Assembly: GCF_003589595.1 (NCBI RefSeq)
Contig: NW_020654972.1
Location: 10,548,048 to 10,612,047 of the forward strand
Direction: 5' to 3'
DNA: 64,000 nt
Origin: Hyposmocoma kahamanoa
Lineage: Eukaryota > Arthropoda > Insecta > Lepidoptera > Cosmopterigidae
Of the stretch, positions 43,580 through 53,942 are shown one piece after another. The position numbers were made by a program, and so were the translations under genes. Position 1 is the first letter of the stretch. Each line of letters opens with the position of its first letter. The notes beneath the pieces are model-generated. The model worked only from the letters and a program-made list of their open reading frames with translations. It was not told the origin of the DNA and did not search any database.

Positions 43580-43740
43580 TCACTGTCAACTTATGTCTGA
43601 AAGTGACGGGCGAAGTTGCAAGGCCCCTCAGATCTTTATGATTTAAATCTCTGAGTTGCAGAGCAACTGTTATGGACAGGCGTATTGCTTGCCACCAGGC
43701 GCACGACTTGTTCGTCCCGTTACTTGGTGTCATAAAAAAA
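43580..43740 (+). mobile_element. dispersed repeat family A, 5'-truncated
   Basis: CTGTCAACTTATGTCTGAAAG through TCCCGTTACTTGGTGTCATAAAAAAA; poly(A) at 43733-43740. Truncated at the 5' side as expected of reverse-transcribed insertions. Confidence 0.75.
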
Positions 43741-43754
43741 GTCCAGCCATTTAG

Positions 43755-44080
43755 GAACCACAAAGTCAATTAATCATTTATTCAAGTAAAATTAACTAAC
43801 ATTTGTAAACATCTCTTTAAAGCTACTGCTCGTTCACTGCGCTGACTTTCTTGAAAAGAACGAGGAAGAAACTCTAGAGTTGGTCTTTTCAAATAAACTT
43901 AAGTGCTATGGAATTTAGTAAAACTGAATCAATTAAAAACATTAAAAAATTATTATTTGACTTTGACAATTAAAATATGTATTAAAATATGTAATGTAGG
44001 TTTTAAAGTTAGGAATTAATAATCTTAATGTATGCTCCGGATAAACGTTTAAATCTTGTAGCAGCCACAGACGTGCCAGA
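43755..44080 (-). mobile_element. Jockey-like LINE 3' end, second copy
   Basis: AAGCTACTGCTCGTTCACTGC, AACTCTAGAGTTGG, TTAAACTTAAGTGCTATGG-like and GTAGGTTTTAAAGTTAGG match 45715-45930. Only the 3' UTR and last codons remain. Confidence 0.65.
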
Positions 44081-44291
44081 ATGTCCAACTCTCTTCTGAC
44101 ATTCAGGCACGTCTTAGTGCAGGCAAAAGTAAGACATACGTACCAAATTAGTATAAATAAGTAGCTCAAAGAAAATATATACACAATTATTTACCAACCC
44201 ACGAGTCGTCTACCATTCTCCACCAAACTACCATGGCGAAATAGTGACCAACACCTTTCACCTGCGCCATTGTTAAAGTCTCATAACTCAC

Positions 44292-44389
44292 CCCTTTTTG
44301 GGCTCCGGGATTAAATATAAGCGTGATTGCGACTTGTAGTAACGTATAAGCTCGTTCCATGAATATGGTTCCTGTGTGAGTTTCTTCAC
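44292..44389 (-). CDS. candidate isolated host exon
   Basis: On the minus strand, a pyrimidine-containing TTCTTGTTTATGTCAG acceptor precedes, and AAAAAGG|GTGAGT donor follows, a 98-nt segment open in two frames. One frame reads QEPYSWNELIRYYKSQ then RLYLIPEPKK, which looks protein-like (polar, balanced). No domain is recognised and no neighbouring exon was found; the flanks are a Jockey scrap and a family-B copy. It could equally be a chance arrangement. Confidence 0.25.
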
Positions 44390-44582
44390 CTGACATAAAC
44401 AAGAACTGGGTTCAAACACGAAAAAGCTTTTTTCAAATTAAATTTCAATATTAAAGCAGTTTTCTTTTTAAGTCTTTCAAAAGTGGAGAGTTAAAGTTTT
44501 TGCAGGTCGTGCGGTTGGCAAGAGACTTTGAATTTAGATTGAACGAAGCTTTTTGAATTGTTCACAAAGTTGTAGACTACTT

Positions 44583-45054
44583 GTTAACTGACTTCAAAAA
44601 AGGAGGAGGTTCTCAATTCGACTGTATGTTTTTTTATATGTATGCTACGCGATAACTCCGGTATTTGTGAACCGATTTTCATGATTCTTTTTTTGTTGGA
44701 AAGAGGATACCTCCATAGTAGTCTCAATTAATTTTGAAGAAAATCATCCATCTCTAAAGGTGACTGTTCACGCTTGAAGATTCATTTTTATAAATAGCGC
44801 CTAAATTTTATTATAAGGAGCAATTATTTTAATGGTCGATTTTGCTATTCTCCAATTCAAGGCATTTTTCTCTCTCAATATACTTTGAACCGATTTTTAT
44901 TAACTCTTGTATCAAGTCCTATATAGTGGCGAACTAGGGGGTGAATTCGGGTTTCCGCACTTTCCGGTAACCGATTTCAATAAAACTTGGTAATTATATG
45001 TAATTCCATTTACTTTTGAGGTCGATATTTTTAGTACTCTGTACTGAGATTATC
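44583..45054 (+). mobile_element. family B, full-length copy
   Basis: GTTAACTGACTTCAAAAAAGG through ACTTTTGAGGTCG and AGTACTCTGTACTGAG. About 470 bp. Good reference copy together with 53943-54423. Confidence 0.75.
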
Positions 45055-45425
45055 ACTCTTGAGAACCAAATATTTATTTCATAGGTAACGCTTGAAATCA
45101 TCATATTCGTAATTTCCTTGAGAAGGATAAATAAGAAACTCTAGGACTTTCTCTTCATAAATAGACATTAGTACACATTTATCATTTAAATTACTTATTT
45201 CGCATAATATGGATTTTTGTCATTTGTCTACTGCATAAACGTTATGCAAAAGTTAATTAAAAAGAAATAAAGAAAAAAGAAAGTAAACTGTTTAGTGCAC
45301 AAGCACAGTTTTATAACAAAGTTCTTGCTTAAGTAATGAATACTTGTGGCAAGTATTTTTGTAAACTGCCACATTTATTTACTAACTTTTATTTATTTAC
45401 AACTAATCTTTGTAGTAATAATTAA
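45055..45425. other. no gene recognised
   Basis: AT-rich; nothing recognised. Confidence 0.4.
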
Positions 45426-45640
45426 GTAGTAACAAACTAGTGGAGTCATTTCACATAAAAAATAATTGAATATCAATTCAATAAAAATTTAAAAACAGTA
45501 GCGACATCTCTAGCCGGGACTGGTAGCTGTAAAGGTATATCTTTACAGCTGTTAGTTAGATATAACTGGGTGACGAAATACTTTCATAGCTTTCTCATAG
45601 ATGGCGCTACGGCTAAAAGTAATAATATAATAATTATATT
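45426..45640 (+). mobile_element. SINE family C, tail joined to head
   Basis: Tail AACAAACTAGTGGAGTC...TTGAATATCAATTCAATAAA at 45431-45493 is followed at once by the head GCGACATCTCTAGCCGGGAC and GGCGCTACGGC. The tRNA-like part is absent. An AGCTGTAAAG/CTTTACAGCT fold-back (45529-45554) is a local rearrangement. Confidence 0.65.
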
Positions 45641-45654
45641 ATAACAAACTAGTC

Positions 45655-46760
45655 AAATCAAATGAAATAATCATTTATTCAATAGGTAAAATGTTTACAC
45701 TTGAAAACGTCATTTTTCAAGCTACTGCTCGTTCACTACGCTGACCTCCCTGAGAAGAAAAGCAAGAAACTCTAGGGATGGCTCTTTTCAATTAAACTTA
45801 AATGCTATGGAATACGCTTATATACTAGACTCTGGTTGTCTTTCCATACTTCTTTATCTAATACATACTCTTCAATTTCGTAATAAGACTTATCAATTAA
45901 AATACTTTTAATGTAAGTTTTAAACTTAGGAAATGATAATCTAAATATATTCTCTGGAATCTTATTGTAAACAAAAAACCGTATACAGTTCCCCATAAAA
46001 GAATCGTCTACCTTAGTTAAACGAAACCGTGGTACCATGAGTTTGGACTTAGTTATAAGGTTAATATTATGGATATCATCTTTCTTCATGAAATTATGTA
46101 TATTTTTACGGGTATACAAAATATTTAAAGTAAATGTACTGTGATGCCACAGTCATGATACTAGTCTTCTTAAACTTTTTTCTGAGAAAAATCCGAGAAC
46201 CTAAACAGTACGAATCGCTCGTTTTTGCAACACAAATGTGGTTTATATATCTGCCGCTTTACCCCACATGAGAATCCCGTAGGACATTATGCTATGAAAG
46301 TAACTAAAGTAAACTAATCTAGCAGTAGCAATATCGGTAAGCTCACGTATTCTACGGACTGCGTATGCAGCAAAGACAGCTTTATTAACAAGGTCTAACT
46401 TTTCTCCATTTATTTCTATAATTGGACTAGTCGATTTTACATTAGGCAATTCAAATTTAACACACTTTGTCTTCTTGGCATTGAACAATAAATTGTTAGC
46501 GTTAAACCAATGAACTAGCTTTGAGAGGGTATCGTTAATATTTTCATACTTAACGTCATGTCTGTCTGTTTCTAAAAATCAAGGATGTGTCGTCAAACAA
46601 TACTATTTCGCAAGGGTTCTTAACAAAGAATGGCAGATCATTAATATAAATGAGAAATGTGAAAGTTATAATAAAGAAGTGTTGAGCCCTGCGGACACCC
46701 ATTTTTACCGGAGAACCCAAAGAAGTCACTCCATTTATGTCTACTTTCTGAATTGTAAAT
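45655..46760 (-). mobile_element. Jockey-like LINE, 5'-truncated
   Basis: 3' UTR at 45655-45804, final ORF segment 45805-46240, RT palm/thumb region 46243-46760. Truncated before RT motif A. The insertion ends in a SINE-C-like tail sequence on both sides (45626-45655 and 46777-46835), so it may have landed in a SINE. Confidence 0.8.
45805..46760 (-). pseudogene. Jockey-like RT C-terminal half and tail domain
   Basis: RT motif C region reads FLIYINDLPFFV then IVLFDDTSLIF: the usual F-A-D-D has become F-D-D through loss of one codon. Then LLFNAKKTKCVKFELP, AAYAVRRIRELTDIATARLV, YFHSIMSYGILMWGKAADI, and in a further frame VPRFRLTKVDDSFMGN, YNKIPENIF and FKTYIKSILIDKSYY. These are standard Jockey-clade end blocks. 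Stops at about 46520-46570 and a gap near 46130-46240 break it. Confidence 0.85.
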
Positions 46761-46776
46761 ATTATATTTATAATTC

Positions 46777-46835
46777 TAGTGCAGCAATTTCACATAAAAA
46801 ATAATTGAATATCAATTTCATAAAAATTTAAATAC
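46777..46835 (+). mobile_element. SINE family C tail
   Basis: CAGCAATTTCACATAAAAAA then TAATTGAATATCAATTTC and ATAAAAATTTAAAT; tail only. Confidence 0.55.
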
Positions 46836-47086
46836 AATCGAATATTGTGATTGTCTCCTTTTTTTTAAATTCGGATGAAAACGCTTCGGCTCGTCTATTT
46901 TTGTATTTTTGATTAATTAATAGAAAACAAAACATGGCGTATGCAATACGCCTTACCTTATTTTTTTATTGAACAAATGGTAATGATAAGTAAGTGTGCG
47001 TCTTATCATAGAGCCATTATCGTTAACCCATTCCGGTTTAAAAGTTGATTAATGCAGCTATAGGGCTCGTTGTCTACTGTGTCTGA

Positions 47087-47275
47087 CTGACGTTTAAAGC
47101 TCTGAGTCGCACTGCAAATGTTATGATTAAGCGTATCACTTACAATGTGTACAATCGTATCACTTACAAAGGTGTAATGCTGACATTACTGCTTGGCGGC
47201 AGAAATAGGTAAGGTGGCAGTACTTCCCTGGACTAACTCTTTCACAAGGAACTCTACTGCTACTAAGATAAGACT
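47087..47275. mobile_element. two family A scraps in opposite orientation
   Basis: 47092-47145 (TTTAAAGCTCTGAGTCGCAC...GTATCACTTAC) is sense; 47180-47275 (AATGCTGACATTACTGCTTGG...CACAAGGAACTCTACTGC) is antisense. They abut around a duplicated ATCGTATCACTTACAA. Confidence 0.55.
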
Positions 47276-48491
47276 TTTTATTGAAGAAATAAAACATGAT
47301 GATGATGAGTAAGTATGCGTCTTATCATAGAAAGTTAGAAGCGCTGCATTCGCGCAGCTGTCGCGCTGCTGACGTGCGACCAAATTTTTAGTGATGTTTT
47401 GTCTTTCGACTCAGTTATGCGATGTGCAAAAGCAAAAAAACAAAACTACAAAACGTTACAAAACTTGATGTACGAAAAATATTTGTAAATAGTTTTCTCC
47501 ATGTTTATGGATTTTTACGAAATTTTTACGTTTGTTTAACACTTCCTCACACTTGTATTCAGAACCAAAAGATATGGTCTTGGATTAGAGTTCTTGGGGC
47601 ACACACTTCACCAGTTTCAGTCAGTTTTAAACATAGCACCTTTTTCATTTGTAGTTTTAGTTTCAAAATTGTCAATAATTTTTTTTTCCAGTCGATTAGA
47701 ATAACTCGCGGAACTGATATTTCATATTGCAGGGTGTTGTTTTGCATTATCTATAAATTCTTCAACTCAATTTCCGTCCATCGTAGTTAATTTGAAAAAT
47801 TAGCATGCACACCTCACTAACCGTGACTGCAACCGAGCGTGACTGCAGCGCTTCTAGAAATTGTATGAAAAGTGAAAATCGCGCGGTCGTCTCACTGTTG
47901 CAGCGAGTCTTACAGCGGCTAATTTGAACGCGCCCTTAAAAGCACAGAGTGGCAACTGTTTTTTTTTGCCTGTTCACTTGGTATCACAAAAAAGCGAAAG
48001 GTATATTATTTTAAAACATTCAAAAACCTCATTGAATCTTAAGTAAAAGTTCTTGCATATACTATTGCATATCAATAAAATCGTCACGCACTGTAGTGGC
48101 AGCAAACCCTTCGAGATCGGGACCCTTCTCAAAGGCTAATCCGTGATGGTTGGATGCCTGTTAAATTTACTACTTGCCGACTTTTTCTTTTTTTTTTGCT
48201 TAAAATATCGCCAGGACAGCAGAAAAAATGGGTCAAACACATATTGTACGCGGTGGCATCTTTCCAATGTGACAGACGAAGATTAAAATTAATTTATCGG
48301 TGAGTTTCTAACTTAATGCGTATGAACTAAATAATGGACTAGAAGACGGCCTATTTTTTTTATCGAGATTTGGCTGTATGGTGTCAAATTTTCGCTCTTT
48401 ACTTTACGGAGAGAATGGAAAAAACAACAACAACTAAACCTTACAATAGGAGATTGTATTTTTTTATGAACTTACTCCTCTACTTTGTTAT
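47276..48491. other. no gene; GC-rich end-like sequence at 47790-47945
   Basis: The complement of 47780-47942 begins TTAAGGGCGCGTTCAAATTAG and contains AGAAGCGCTGCAGTCACG; AGAAGCGCTGCATTCGCGC also occurs directly at 47338, so an inverted relationship exists across about 600 bp. This may be a degraded miniature transposon. A 122-residue frame inside (47422-47790) has no motif. Confidence 0.35.
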
Positions 48492-48645
48492 AATTATTAA
48501 TACAAAGATCGAACACAAAGAAAAATTCCTGTCTTTGGGAATCTAAGGCAACGATCTGAAGCACAACTGGTAGAGTTGTAGTCCTACATTGGCAAAACAG
48601 ACCTTGTCTGTCAAAGCAAAGGAATTTTTCTTTGTATTAATAATT
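48492..48645. repeat. fold-back with interrupted arms
   Basis: AATTATTAATACAAAG + 9 extra bases + AAAGAAAAATTCCT (48492-48530) pairs with AGGAATTTTTCTTTG and TATTAATAATT (48620-48645). The loop contains CAACTGGTAGAGTTGTAGTCC, tRNA-like only in part. Confidence 0.6.
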
Positions 48646-48789
48646 TAATTGGAGATGTAAATATCTCAGATAAAAACAATATAATACAAGAGACAAAGTA
48701 CAACTGGCAGCTTTATTGTCATCTGTGATGTTAAAACTCAGGAGAAAAGCGCTGGAAAACAGGTAGTACTTGGAATCCGTTTATTCCCT

Positions 48790-49010
48790 TTTTTAACCGA
48801 CTAAAAAAAGGAGGAGTTTCTCAATTCGACTGTATGTATGTTACGCGATAATTCCTACGCCATTTGTGAACCGATTTTGATGATTCTTTTTTTGTTGGAA
48901 AGAAGGTACCTCAGATGTGGTCCCATGTAAATTTCAAGAAAATATTCCACCTCTAAAGGTGGCAAATTAGGAGATGAATGACTTTTGAGGTCGGTTTTTT
49001 AGTACTCTGT
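48790..49010 (+). mobile_element. family B, internally deleted
   Basis: TTTTAACCGACTAAAAAAAGG through CCACCTCTAAAGGTGGC, then directly AATGACTTTTGAGGTCGG. About 250 bases of body are missing; both ends are kept. Confidence 0.7.
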
Positions 49011-49509
49011 AAGGTTTTGTTATGACACCAAAATAGTTCAAGAGACTTGTTTGTTACCCGCTCAAAATCTCACAACCCTCTTTTCTAACCATGGCATCTA
49101 GCGGTGTAATTGGTAATCACAAAATTAAAATGTAAATACAATTACTGTCAAAACAAATACTTTTAATTGCATCCGACGACTTCAGTGTATAAATAATGTT
49201 ACGTAATTTCAATGTTTAATAATTGACTAATTAAATTATTATAATTTGAACGTTATGACTAAAACATTTTTAATAAAACGTGATGAAGCCCCGAATGAAC
49301 AACTCGTAGCCTTTAGCACAATATGTGACAATAATTAAGAAGTTAAAATCAATATGAATTAAAATAACGTCTATTAAATTATGCAATTGCCTACAACACT
49401 TTGATTATTAAATAAATGAAAGTAATTATATGAAAGTAAATATATATATATTTAATATTTAAATTAATTGTAATATAATTGTACTGGTTACTTAATGTTG
49501 TTTATTCGT
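49011..49509. other. no gene recognised
   Basis: Very AT-rich; nothing recognised. Confidence 0.4.
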
Positions 49510-50788
49510 GGGGCGCACTATGTTTCCGGAATGAAGAAGAAAAAAATAGTATAAAATGGTCAGAAATGAATTTATTGTTTCTCAAAATATTCTCCGTCAG
49601 CGTTGCATGCACTTTTTCATACGAATGAACTAATTTTGAAAACATTTATGCCACTTCTCCGTGACAATCTCTGAAAATACTCTTCGACAGCCTCTTCACG
49701 TGATGAAAATCGTTGACTGCGTAACTGGTTCTTAATTTTTGGAAATAAATAAAAATCAATCAAGGTGTCAGGTTGGGCCTGTACGCGGGATGGCTCATAA
49801 GGTCAACGTTGTTCACCTTCAAAAATTTATTTGTCTGTCTGGCCGTGTGAAAACTGGCATTATCGTGGTGCAAGATGATACGACGTTTACGGTTAGTTCT
49901 ACGGAGTTTGCCGATAATTTCCGGCAAACAAATGGTCATGTACCAATCAGTATTCACGGTACTACAATTCTCCAAACCAACAGTAGCCACGTGTCCAGTT
50001 TTATTAAAAAAAGAAGCCATCATCCGCTTAGAGGATCTTTGCATGCACGCCACTTTGGTTGGTTTCGGCTCATCTCGAAAGACCCATACGCTCGATTGCT
50101 GCTTTGTTTTGGGATCGTAACTATAAATCCGTGTTTCGTCACCTGTTACCATATCCCATTCCAAATTTGACGCCCCTTCGTTGAAACTGGTAAGCATGGT
50201 ATTGCACCTAGTGACGTGATCCGTTTTTTGAGCCTCAGTCAAATAGTGTGGAATGTACCGAGAGCACAGCTTTTTCACACTCAAATGTTTGTGTAGTATT
50301 GATTGTATTTAACTCATGCCTATGCCTAAAGATGCCCGAATCTCATGGTATGTCACATGAATGTCGGTTTTGATCATAAGGCGCACAGCATCGATGTTTT
50401 TGTTGTTCGTAGCAGTGGACGGGCGACCATTACGAAATTCGTCACTGAGATTCACACGACCGCGTTTGAATTTTGCAAACTAGCTATAAATAGTCGTCTT
50501 GCATAGTGCTTCATCGCCAAAAGCAGCTTAAAGCCGAGCGAAGGTCCGCTGCGCTGTTACATTACACTTAAAGTCGTAGAAAATCATACTACGAAAATTT
50601 TCACGAGTTAAATCCATGGTGATGTAGATAACCAATTTCTAAAATGACCACACAACGTAAAAACAAGTGACAGTCAGATGAAACAAACTGTATTCTACAG
50701 CCAAAGAGTTCCATTTTCAAATGTTGTAATTACTTTTTAAATATTGTTTATGTAAGTGGCCTGTTCCGGAAACTTATAGTGCACCCTA
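49510..50788 (-). mobile_element. mariner transposon, degenerate ends
   Basis: About 1.28 kb, the normal mariner length. Inverted ends: GGGGCGCACTATG-TTTCCGGAA at left (49510-49531) and TTCCGGAAACTTATAGTGCACC at right (50764-50785), given here as TTCCGGAAAC and ATAGTGCACCC. A TA follows on the right (50787-50788). The left outermost bases are eroded. Transposase lies on the minus strand. Confidence 0.85.
49618..50617 (-). pseudogene. mariner transposase, inactive
   Basis: From ATG at 50617: an N-terminal helix-turn-helix region (MDLTRENFRSMIFYDFKCN, FKRGRVNLSDEFRNGRPST) with three in-frame stops before 50284, then an open stretch with MVTGDET (first catalytic Asp), KQQSSVWVF, GHVATVGLENCSTVN and RIILHHDNASFHTA (second Asp). 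The third Asp of the DD34D triad, expected in PDLAP, is Asn in YRPNLTP. A stop and a frameshift follow, then FYLFPKIKNQLRSQRF in another frame to the end at 49618. The enzyme would cut and paste the element at TA sites but cannot be active here. Confidence 0.9.
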
Positions 50789-51037
50789 TGTATATTATAA
50801 TGCTTAATTAAGTAAGATGTGATCAGAATTTGGGAGTATCTTGTAACAATCAAAATGTAGTTTTTCTACTCCTGTACTTTAATCTGTCAATTATAATTTC
50901 ATAAACCATATAAGAAAGGCGCTGTTTTTAGTTTTGAATCAAAATTCTAGCGTTTAATGTACTTACTCGCCACTGAGATGAAAAATTTCATTACAATTGT
51001 ACATAGAACTATAATGAGTATTATAGTACTGGATACA

Positions 51038-51539
51038 CATCGAGTACATAACATAACATAGTCAGACAAATGGACCTTATATCACTTTTAAATATCACCT
51101 CTCGTTTGTACTGAAATCACAAACTAGAAACTGAAATAGTACAGCGCCCACAACTGACCTGTGTGTACGTCTCCGTATATTCCAAAAATATTCTGTATGT
51201 ATTGTAATAAAGATAATATCCCTAACCATGGGAGGCTGTTCCATTCGGTGTTGTGGGAACAACAGCAAGACATCTAATAACAAATCAAACGGAATCACGT
51301 TTCATCGGTTATTAAATATTAAACATGTAATTTTTAAATTTTCGTCCAATATAGCAAAGTTCAAGTTAAACTGGTCGTTTTGAAGTGAAACAATTAACGA
51401 CACCCGTCAATGTTTCGAATTCGGCCTGGTCAATTGGAGCGCAGTTGTCACCGTAGTGATGTGGTAGAATACACAGACCACATAAATACTAGTAAGAATA
51501 GTTTTCAAACAAATTAAATGACATTTCGTCTCTATTTCT
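51038..51539 (+). mobile_element. P-element-like miniature transposon (copy 2)
   Basis: Colinear with 1989-2471 over CTCTCGTTTG, CTGACCTGTGTGTACGTCTC, the THAP exon, GACACCCGTCAAT, GGAGCGCAGTTGTCAC and the inner right end ATTTCGTCTCTATTTCT. The left end is CATCGAGTACATAACA; the outer 15 bases of the right end are lost. It has two small insertions, for example CAGACCACATAAATACTAG. No target duplication can be scored. Confidence 0.75.
51228..51310 (+). pseudogene. THAP-like exon in P-like copy 2
   Basis: ATG at 51228 reads MGGCSIRCCGNNSKTSNN and then GITFHR. Compared with copy 1, the splice donor GTAAGT has become GTTATT, so the exon could not splice in the same way. The Cys pair near the start is kept. 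Confidence 0.6.
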
Positions 51540-51672
51540 CAAAACTATGAGTTTCAAAAAAGAACGTCGTTTTATGATAATTAAAATATCAATAATACGC
51601 TACTCAAACGTTAAACTGCCTCTTGATTGGTTAAATTGGCCTAAAAGTTTTGCCACTGGGCTAAATGCCCAG

Positions 51673-52058
51673 GCTTAGAATAATAACGCATAGAAACCTA
51701 GTCCACACACGCTAAGTGAGGCAAATTATAACAGAGGCGCTCCCAAAGGGTCCACACGAGCGGGCGGGCCGTCAGTGCTCAAGGTCAACTTGCACCGCGA
51801 ACAGCTCAAGAGTTTTAGCTAAAAATGACGAAATGTGCGGTAAATGAGTGTAAAAATACGTTAGACAAACATAAAATAGATACTAACATCACGTTCCACA
51901 AGGAAGTAACGCGTTTCAACTTGTATTTTTATATAAATTTTCACTAAATCCGAAAATTAACCTACTACTAAAACTAGCCCACATGAATTTGATTTTTGCC
52001 TCACTTGTGACAGTTCATTTGATATGAAACTATCATTCTATGCGTTATTATTCTAAGC
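51673..52058 (+). mobile_element. third mini-element with THAP-like exon, different ends
   Basis: 23-bp perfect inverted ends starting GCTTAGAATAATAACG (51673-51695 and 52036-52058), then AAGTGAGGCAAA in both arms further in. GCCCAG flanks both sides directly (51667-51672 and 52059-52064). If two end bases were lost on the left the duplication would be 8 bp, GCCCAGGC. At 386 bp it is non-autonomous. Unrelated in sequence to copies 1 and 2 except for the THAP exon. Confidence 0.7.
51825..51947 (+). CDS. THAP-like N-terminal ORF in the third mini-element
   Basis: ATG at 51825 opens MTKCAVNECKNTLDKHK and then TNITFHKE, continuing 40 codons to TAA. CAVNEC fits the first zinc pair of THAP fingers and ITFHK the following conserved segment. 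Where copy 1 has a donor after FHR, this reads AAGGAAGTAACG, so a donor GT may have been lost by a single change and the frame now runs on. Confidence 0.6.
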   Translation: MTKCAVNECKNTLDKHKIDTNITFHKEVTRFNLYFYINFH

Positions 52059-52064
52059 GCCCAG

Positions 52065-52461
52065 GCAGCTTTATAAAAAAAAAATATTTGCTAAAATATA
52101 TGCGGTATACTTGGCCAATTTTGTTCTATCTTTGGTTTTTTGTTTTGTAGCGTTTGTTTGGCTTTCATCTAAATATATGAAAAGGCTGTATGGTGTAACT
52201 TTCGCCTACCCTAATAAATGGGTTAAAGTTTTATTTGAAAAAATAATGCGTTTGTTGTCATGGATTGTTAACGAAATATACATAATAATATGTTCCATTA
52301 TTTTATTTGCGCGTAGAAAAAGCATTGTATGCAATCATTACATAATTAGGTCATAAAGTCAGGTACATTACTTAGGTCCAAACACGGTGCTCGACTTTAA
52401 GAACCCTCATTAGGCAACGGTTGCATAAAATACTATTTTTTAATGACATCATGTAACGTTT
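52065..52461. other. no gene recognised
   Basis: An 81-residue frame (52111-52356) is hydrophobic and AT-driven, with no motif. Confidence 0.4.
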
Positions 52462-52705
52462 AAACAAGTCGTGCGCCTCGTGGTAAGCGACACGTTTACC
52501 CTGAACAGCTGCAGTTCCACTCAAGGTTTTACATCACAGAGACCTGAGGCGCACTGCATACTAGTCTCATGTGCCTGTAATTACCACAAGCGTAGGTACT
52601 TACTTACCTTTCAAAACTGGAACACAGTAATGGTTATGTACTGCTTAGTGCGAGAAGTAGGTGCGGTGGCAGTAATTCTCTAGACGAACTCTTTCACAAG
52701 GAGCC
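52462..52705 (-). mobile_element. dispersed repeat family A with upstream part
   Basis: ACAAGTCGTGCGCCTCGTGG through TCTCTAGACGAACTC and TTTCACAAGGAGCC. The upstream part beyond the GCAGAAATAGG-equivalent is retained. Confidence 0.7.
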
Positions 52706-52959
52706 ATTACAAAAAGCACTATTTTAAATAAACAAACTTTCGAGGTGATCGCATTTTACGATGGCCATAAAGCTCGATTAGTTAGAAAGTTTGGACTTCA
52801 GAAAATCGTGCTGTAGAACCAGCGCCTTGAAAGTCAGTTATATAGAGATGAAAATAATTCATTCTGAAATCCAAAAATTATAGTTTTTTTTTAATTCACT
52901 AGGAGACGTTGTCTGTTTTAAGTGTAATTTTAGAGGCATAAAAATAAGTTGAAAATAGT

Positions 52960-53085
52960 ATTAATAAATAAATAACGCTCACACTCATAGTCCTGCACTA
53001 GGGAAACCCAGTGTCGCGGACACACGTATAGACAACCACAAATTGCACCCTGACTCACGAGAGAAATCAATGTAGGCTATATATA
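52960..53085 (+). repeat. dispersed repeat E2 (copy 2)
   Basis: ATAAATAAATAACGCTCACAC, CTGCACTAGGGAAACCCAG and CTCACGAGAGAAATCAATG match 15813-15950. Confidence 0.6.
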
Positions 53086-53147
53086 CAAATAATTACATAT
53101 TGTTAAATTACTCAAATATTGACCACGAGCTAAATTCAGATAAAGAG

Positions 53148-53690
53148 CCAATAGATGGCATTGTGTGTATAAACTAATTTACAAATTAACTCTTGTTAAT
53201 ACGGGTAGATGGCGCTAATCCTAAACAAAATAAAAAATAGCCGGCATTGTCATTAAAAATCAGTGGAATAAGCGCCATCTAGTTAATTAGTTTGTTGTTA
53301 CTAGAAATTAGAGTAGGTTTGATAAATTGCAGATCGTCAATGTGAAACAAATTACTTACAAAAATAGCTACTACTACAAAAGCCTTTTTTTTTGTTTTCG
53401 CGGCGATGATTAAACGACAAAGATAGTTACATAAGCAATTTCATACCGTTATCCTTGTTCTTCAAAATGTAGAACCATAGTTCATTATAAAATTAACAAA
53501 AGAACCAATGACTCTTGTGCGGTATCTTACCGCTTCAACACTCGCAATAAAAAAAGAAATTTAATAATGGAATAAATATTTATTCGACCACTGATGAACC
53601 AATGGATATTAATAAAATACCCAACTATGCTGTCTTATATCGCAATTAGAAGTCCTTTTGAGTTATAAGTCCATGGTTATACTACTTATA
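53148..53690. repeat. dispersed repeat H (copy 2), interrupted
   Basis: Colinear with 18900-19255 over GGGTAGATGGCGCTAATCC, AATAGCCGGCATTG, AATTAGAGTAGG and AAATACCCAACTATGC. About 220 bases from roughly 53375 to 53610 are absent from copy 1 and may be an insertion. Confidence 0.55.
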
Positions 53691-53942
53691 TATATATTAA
53701 GGGCAAAGGTTTCGTTTGCGTAATTCAATTCATAAATTCTACTCTACATACGCTTTCAATATTTCAAACGTTGAATTTATTCAGGAAAAATATCGTCGCT
53801 TGCATGATATTATCATCTTTTTACATGTATTTGTTTCTTCTCATATTCTATGTGGGTTTATGGTAGCTGGCTATCGCCCTTATAACTACATTTGGCACAC
53901 TAAACGGTAGCAAACGAAGAAAATACGGTTAGTTTTAATCAT

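Noticed and set aside
43377..43769. 130-residue minus-strand protein
   Set aside because: Only WKSLNRLRSQV is meaningful; the rest is a wrong-frame reading of a LINE C-terminus and of family A.
49739..50170. 143-residue plus-strand frame
   Set aside because: It is the antisense shadow of the mariner transposase, which has clear motifs on the minus strand.
51095..51298. Minus-strand 67-residue frame
   Set aside because: Antisense of the P-like element's THAP exon and leader.
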